The position numbers were made by a program, and so were the translations under genes. A DNA stretch of 64,000 bases from Bradyrhizobium sp. SRL28 (GTDB lineage: Bacteria; Pseudomonadota; Alphaproteobacteria; Rhizobiales; Xanthobacteraceae), in assembly GCF_018596315.1 (NCBI RefSeq), contig NZ_JAHEAG010000019.1:62001-126000 (forward strand), written 5' to 3'. A model generated the notes under the pieces. It was not told the origin of the DNA, did no database searches, and saw only the letters and a program-made list of their open reading frames with translations. Shown here piece by piece: positions 60,896 through 64,000 of this stretch. Every line of letters begins with the position of its first letter. Position 1 is the first letter of the stretch.

Positions 60896-61024
60896 GCCCC
60901 GGACGCAGCGCAGCACGAAGTGGTGCGCTGCTGAGCCGGGGCCTAGTTGGAGGTCCCGGCTCTGCGGCGCAGCGCACCGGACGATGCTTCGCATCGCCGG
61001 GGCACGTTGCACCGCGTCCGGGAC
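60896..61024. repeat. Interspersed repeat with nested inverted arms
   Basis: GCCCCGG (60896-60902) with CCGGGGC (60936-60942) and GTCCCGG (60953-60959) with CCGGGAC (61018-61024), with an inner CGATGC-TTC-GCATCG hairpin. I recognise this shape as a dispersed repeat of Bradyrhizobiaceae genomes. It lies between the nitroreductase and acyl-CoA dehydrogenase. Confidence 0.65.
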
Positions 61025-61032
61025 ACGAGAGA

Positions 61033-62277
61033 TCACCGCCCCTTGGTCGGGATCTTGTTGAACGGCACGTCCTTGTCGACCCTGATATCGCCGGGCAGGC
61101 CCAGCACGCGCTCGGCGATGATGTTGCGCAGGATTTCATCGGTACCGCCGGCGATGCGCATCGAGGGCGACGACAGCAGCATCTGCTGGAACTGGCCGCT
61201 CGCCGCTTGTTCGTCAGCGCCGGTGAGTTCGCCGGCAGCGCCCTGCAGATCCATCGCGTAGGTCGCGATATCCTGCAGCATCGTGCCGGACACCAGCTTG
61301 CCGATGGAATTTTCCGGGCCCGGCCGCTCGCCCTTCGACAGCGAAGAGATGGCGCGGTAGCTGGTGTACTTCAGGCCGCTCGCCTTCACCGCCCAGCTCG
61401 CAAGCTTCGAACGCGTCGCGGGATCGTCGATCGCGAGCCCGTCATCGGTCATCAGGTTCGAGCAGAACTCGAACATTTCGGGAAAGCCGGTCGCGAGCCG
61501 CGAACCGATCGACATGCGCTCGTTCATCAGCGTGGTCAGCGACACGTTCCAGCCGTCGCCGACGGCGCCGAGACGCTGGTGATCGGGAATCACGACGTCG
61601 GTGAAATAGACCTCGTTGAACTCCTGCATGCCGTTGGCCTGCTTGATCGGCCGCACCTCGACGCCCTTGCTCTTCATGTCGAGGAAGAACATCGTCAGGC
61701 CCTTGTGCTTGGGCACATTGGGATCGGTGCGGGTGATCAGAAGGCCGTAGTCGGAATAATGCGCGCCTGACGTCCAGATCTTCTGGCCGTTGACGATCCA
61801 GTTGTCGCCTTTCTTCTCCGCTCGCGTGCGCAGGCCCGCAACGTCGGAGCCGCCGGCCGGCTCGGAGAACAACTGGCACCAGATATGTTCGCCGGAGGCG
61901 AGTTTTGGCAGATAATGCCGCTTGTGCTCCTCGCTGCCGAACGCCATCACCGTCGGCCCGCACATGCCCTCGCCGATCTGGAACGGCTGCGTCAGCTTGC
62001 CGTAAACGCCCTCCTCCTGCTGCCAGATCACCTTCTCGATCGGGGTGGCGCCGCGGCCGCCATATTCCTTCGGCCAGTGCAGGCAGGCCCAGCCGCCTTC
62101 GGCCTTCTTCTTCTGCCAGGCCTTGCCGACATCGACGATCTCTTCCTTCTCCAGCCGAATGCGGCCGAGCGAGGATTTGGAAAGCTCCGCCTCATATTGC
62201 TTCGGCGCGTTGGCCTCGATCCATTTGCGTGCGGTAGCGCGGAATTCCGCTTCCTGCGGAGTATCGTCGAAGTTCAT
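61033..62277 (-). CDS. Acyl-CoA dehydrogenase, copy 1
   Basis: 414 residues from the ATG at 62277, GAGGT 5 bases upstream. FAD acyl-CoA dehydrogenase fold: FDDTPQEAEFRATARKWIEANAP, the CQLFSEPAGGSDVAGLRTRAEKKGDNWIVNGQKIWTSGAHYSD block and the C-terminal GGTDEILRNIIAERVLGLPGD. It resembles FadE-type enzymes; substrate chain length is not deduced. Same family as the next gene; the repeat at 62296-62387 separates them. Confidence 0.9.
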   Translation of the reverse strand: MNFDDTPQEAEFRATARKWIEANAPKQYEAELSKSSLGRIRLEKEEIVDVGKAWQKKKAEGGWACLHWPKEYGGRGATPIEKVIWQQEEGVYGKLTQPFQIGEGMCGPTVMAFGSEEHKRHYLPKLASGEHIWCQLFSEPAGGSDVAGLRTRAEKKGDNWIVNGQKIWTSGAHYSDYGLLITRTDPNVPKHKGLTMFFLDMKSKGVEVRPIKQANGMQEFNEVYFTDVVIPDHQRLGAVGDGWNVSLTTLMNERMSIGSRLATGFPEMFEFCSNLMTDDGLAIDDPATRSKLASWAVKASGLKYTSYRAISSLSKGERPGPENSIGKLVSGTMLQDIATYAMDLQGAAGELTGADEQAASGQFQQMLLSSPSMRIAGGTDEILRNIIAERVLGLPGDIRVDKDVPFNKIPTKGR

Positions 62278-62295
62278 GGCGGACCTCTTTTTCTT

Positions 62296-62387
62296 CGTAG
62301 GGTGGGTTAGCCGAAGGCGTAACCCACCAGTTCTATCGAGCTTCGTTGCTGGCAATGGTGGGTTACGCTTCGCTAACCCACCCTACG
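62296..62387. repeat. Palindromic repeat element, copy A
   Basis: A perfect 15-base inverted repeat, CGTAGGGTGGGTTAG at 62296-62310 and its complement at 62373-62387, with inner inverted GGCGTAACCCACCA / TGGTGGGTTACGC arms. The same element is present at 63662-63753. Confidence 0.75.
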
Positions 62388-62394
62388 ATTCTTG

Positions 62395-63642
62395 TTACGC
62401 CCGGCCCTTGGTCGGGATCTTGTTGAACGGCACGTCCTTGTCGACCCGGATATCACCCGGCAGACCCAACACGCGCTCGGCGATGATGTTGCGCATGATC
62501 TCATCGGTGCCGCCTTCGACGCGGGTGCCCGGCGCACGCAGCAGCATCGCCTGGAATTTGCCGGCGACCTCGGCGTCTTCAGGCCCGCTCAGCACGCCGG
62601 CGGCGCCCTGCAGGTCGAGCGCGTACATCGCGACTTCCTGGACCATCGATCCCGCGACCAATTTGCCGATGGAATTTTCCGGACCGGGACGCTCGCCCTT
62701 CGACAGCGCCGAGATCGCGCGCATGCTGGTGTACCGGAGGCCGCTGGCCTTCACCGCATAGTTCGCAAGCTTCGAGCGAACACTGCGGTCCTCGATCGCG
62801 GGTCCTTCTTCCAGCATCAGGCTGTTGCAGAAGTCGAACAATTCCGGGAAGCCGGTCGAAACACCGGCGCCGATCGACATGCGCTCGTTCATCAGCGTGG
62901 TCAGCGAGACGTTCCAGCCGTCATTGACGGCGCCCAGCCGCTGCGAATCCGGGATCACGACATCGGTGAAGTAGACCTCGTTGAAGTCGGACTGGCCGCT
63001 GGCCTGCTTGATCGGCCGCACCTCGACGCCCGGGCTCTTCATGTCCAGGAAGAACATGGTCAGCCCCTTGTGCTTCGCGACGTTCGGGTCTGTCCGAGTC
63101 AGCAGGATGCCGTAATCAGAGTAGTGCGCACCCGAGGTCCAGATCTTCTGGCCGTTGATGATCCAGTCGTCGCCCTTCTTCTCGGCGCGGGTGCGCAGGC
63201 CCGCCACGTCGGAACCACCGGCGGGTTCGGAGAACAACTGGCACCAGACCTTCTCGCCCGAGGCCAGCGGCGGCAGGTATTTTCGCTTCTGCTCCTCACC
63301 GGCGAACGCCATCATGGTCGGCCCGCACATGCCGTGGCCGATGATGAACATGCCGGAGAGCTTGCCGAACGGGCCCTCTTCCTGCTGCCAGATCACGCGC
63401 TCGATCGGCGACGAGCCGCGGCCGCCATATTCCTTCGGCCAGTGCAGACAGGCCCAGCCGGCATCGGCCTTCTTCTTCTGCCAGGCCTTTGCGACCTCGA
63501 GAATATTGGCGCCCTTGAGCACGGTGCGGCCGAGCGAGGACTTTCGAAGTTCTTCCTCGTATTGCTTCGGCGCGTTGGCTGAAATCCACGCCTTGGCCTC
63601 AGTGCGGAACGCGGCTTCCTGCGGGGTATCGTCGAAGTTCAT
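62395..63642 (-). CDS. Acyl-CoA dehydrogenase, copy 2
   Basis: 415 residues from the ATG at 63642. A clear paralogue of the protein at 61033, with the same MNFDDTPQEAxFR start, CQLFSEPAGGSDVAGLRTRAEKKGDDWIINGQKIWTSGAHYSDYG and GGTDEIMRNIIAERVLGLPGD ends. The internal variable segments (for example ASGQSDFNEV against ANGMQEFNEV) differ, which suggests different substrates. Flanked by repeat elements on both sides. Confidence 0.9.
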   Translation of the reverse strand: MNFDDTPQEAAFRTEAKAWISANAPKQYEEELRKSSLGRTVLKGANILEVAKAWQKKKADAGWACLHWPKEYGGRGSSPIERVIWQQEEGPFGKLSGMFIIGHGMCGPTMMAFAGEEQKRKYLPPLASGEKVWCQLFSEPAGGSDVAGLRTRAEKKGDDWIINGQKIWTSGAHYSDYGILLTRTDPNVAKHKGLTMFFLDMKSPGVEVRPIKQASGQSDFNEVYFTDVVIPDSQRLGAVNDGWNVSLTTLMNERMSIGAGVSTGFPELFDFCNSLMLEEGPAIEDRSVRSKLANYAVKASGLRYTSMRAISALSKGERPGPENSIGKLVAGSMVQEVAMYALDLQGAAGVLSGPEDAEVAGKFQAMLLRAPGTRVEGGTDEIMRNIIAERVLGLPGDIRVDKDVPFNKIPTKGRA

Positions 63643-63661
63643 GGCGCTTCTCGCTGTCTGT

Positions 63662-63753
63662 GTAGGGTGGGTTGGCCGAAGGCGTAACCCACCATTCTTG
63701 TCGAGCATCCTTGCTGGCCGATGGCGGGTTACGCTTCGCTAACCTACCCTACG
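63662..63753. repeat. Palindromic repeat element, copy B
   Basis: GTAGGGTGGGTTGG at 63662-63675 and GCTAACCTACCCTAC at 63738-63752 (one or two mismatches in the dyad), with inner GGCGTAACCCACCA / TGGCGGGTTACGC. A second copy of the element at 62296-62387, in the same place relative to the acyl-CoA dehydrogenase start. Confidence 0.7.
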
Positions 63754-63761
63754 ATCCAACG

Positions 63762-64000
63762 TTAAGCCGCGTTCTTCTTGCGCATGCGGTCGATCAACTG
63801 ATCTTCCCAGTACGACAGGCTGCCGAGCGTCAGCGCGGTCGTGTTGGCGCGGCGGTAGTACATGTGGCAGTCGAACTCCCAGGTAAAACCCATGCCGCCG
63901 TGAACCTGGATGTTGTTCTTGGAGCAGTGCTGGAACGCCTGCGTCGCGCTGATGCGGGCAGCCGCTGCGGCCTCCGGCAATTCCGATGCGTTGGTCGAGA
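63762..64000 (-). CDS. Acyl-CoA dehydrogenase, C-terminal end (5' part outside window)
   Basis: The frame continues past the right edge; the first codon usually called at 63980 is a TTG within the protein. 79 residues are visible: ASELPEAAAAARISATQAFQHCSKNNIQVHGGMGFTWEFDCHMYYRRANT... The HGGMGFTWEFDCHMYYRRA motif is the C-terminal active-site/FAD region of acyl-CoA dehydrogenases. Third in the cluster, same direction. Confidence 0.85.
   Translation of the reverse strand, partial: STNASELPEAAAAARISATQAFQHCSKNNIQVHGGMGFTWEFDCHMYYRRANTTALTLGSLSYWEDQLIDRMRKKNAA

Noticed and set aside
62392..63582. 396-codon frame antisense to acyl-CoA dehydrogenase copy 2
   Set aside because: The same shadow pattern appears opposite copy 1, mirroring the conservation of the sense strand.
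1..64000. tRNA, rRNA or insertion-sequence genes
   Set aside because: I looked for T-loop and anticodon patterns, rRNA motifs and transposase DDE frames and saw none. A covariance-model scan would settle tRNA absence.

Overview
This 64 kb window is a high-GC alphaproteobacterial chromosome segment. Bradyrhizobium or a close relative in the Nitrobacteraceae is the best fit. The evidence is the gene families (DUF1013/TrcR cell-cycle regulator, MinCDE, tyrosine-rich secreted peptides, a NdvA-like exporter), the interspersed palindromic repeats of the kind I associate with that group, and two perfect matches to the CtrA consensus. I found no rRNA, tRNA, CRISPR, insertion sequence or prophage. The content is mostly housekeeping and accessory metabolism.

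Layout. 1-8.9 kb: the 3' end of a TPR protein, a peptide-type ABC binding protein, a Tat-exported Kelch protein, a caspase-like protease coupled to a DUF3592 membrane protein, and a lytic transglycosylase. 8.9-13 kb: a tungstate/molybdate ABC operon (permease, ATPase, TupA-type and ModA-type binding proteins) divergent from a regulator that fuses a helix-turn-helix to a binding-protein-like domain. 13-18 kb: threonine dehydratase and a coupled LuxR-type two-component system. 18-24.4 kb: small secreted proteins, a divergent pair around a CtrA box, a HigBA-like toxin-antitoxin pair, and an EamA exporter divergent from a MocR regulator across an 11-bp palindrome. 24.4-33.8 kb: an MscS channel, a nitronate monooxygenase, an acyl-CoA ligase, a KaiC-like ATPase coupled to a hybrid histidine kinase, and a GFA-type gene broken by two frameshifts. 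33.9-36.9 kb: minCDE with a CtrA box upstream, then a small membrane protein. 36.9-46.3 kb: two tandem binding-protein paralogues with an unusual N-terminal domain, a thioesterase, an SDR, a second nitronate monooxygenase, a YqaA/DedA protein, hisE and an NMT1-like binding protein. 46.5-56.6 kb: a NdvA-like ABC exporter, a D,D-carboxypeptidase, fadD, a peroxiredoxin, rnhA, thrB, ispH and trcR. 56.7-64 kb: a MASE1 hybrid kinase, small genes, a nitroreductase and three consecutive acyl-CoA dehydrogenases separated by palindromic repeats.

Connections. Several overlaps of 4 bp (ATGA or GTGA) indicate translational coupling: minD-minE, tupB-tupC, antitoxin-toxin, response regulator-kinase, kaiC-kinase and DUF3592-caspase. 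Two themes recur. One is acyl-CoA metabolism (two ligases, one thioesterase, three dehydrogenases, an SDR). The other is signalling and cell cycle (CtrA sites at minC and at an uncharacterised divergent pair, TrcR, a KaiC-kinase module, three histidine kinases).

The least explained items are the KaiC-hybrid kinase operon, the orphan tandem binding proteins, the HTH-binding-protein regulator with its two-binding-protein transporter, and the CtrA-box divergent pair. All assignments come from reading the sequence; no database search was run.
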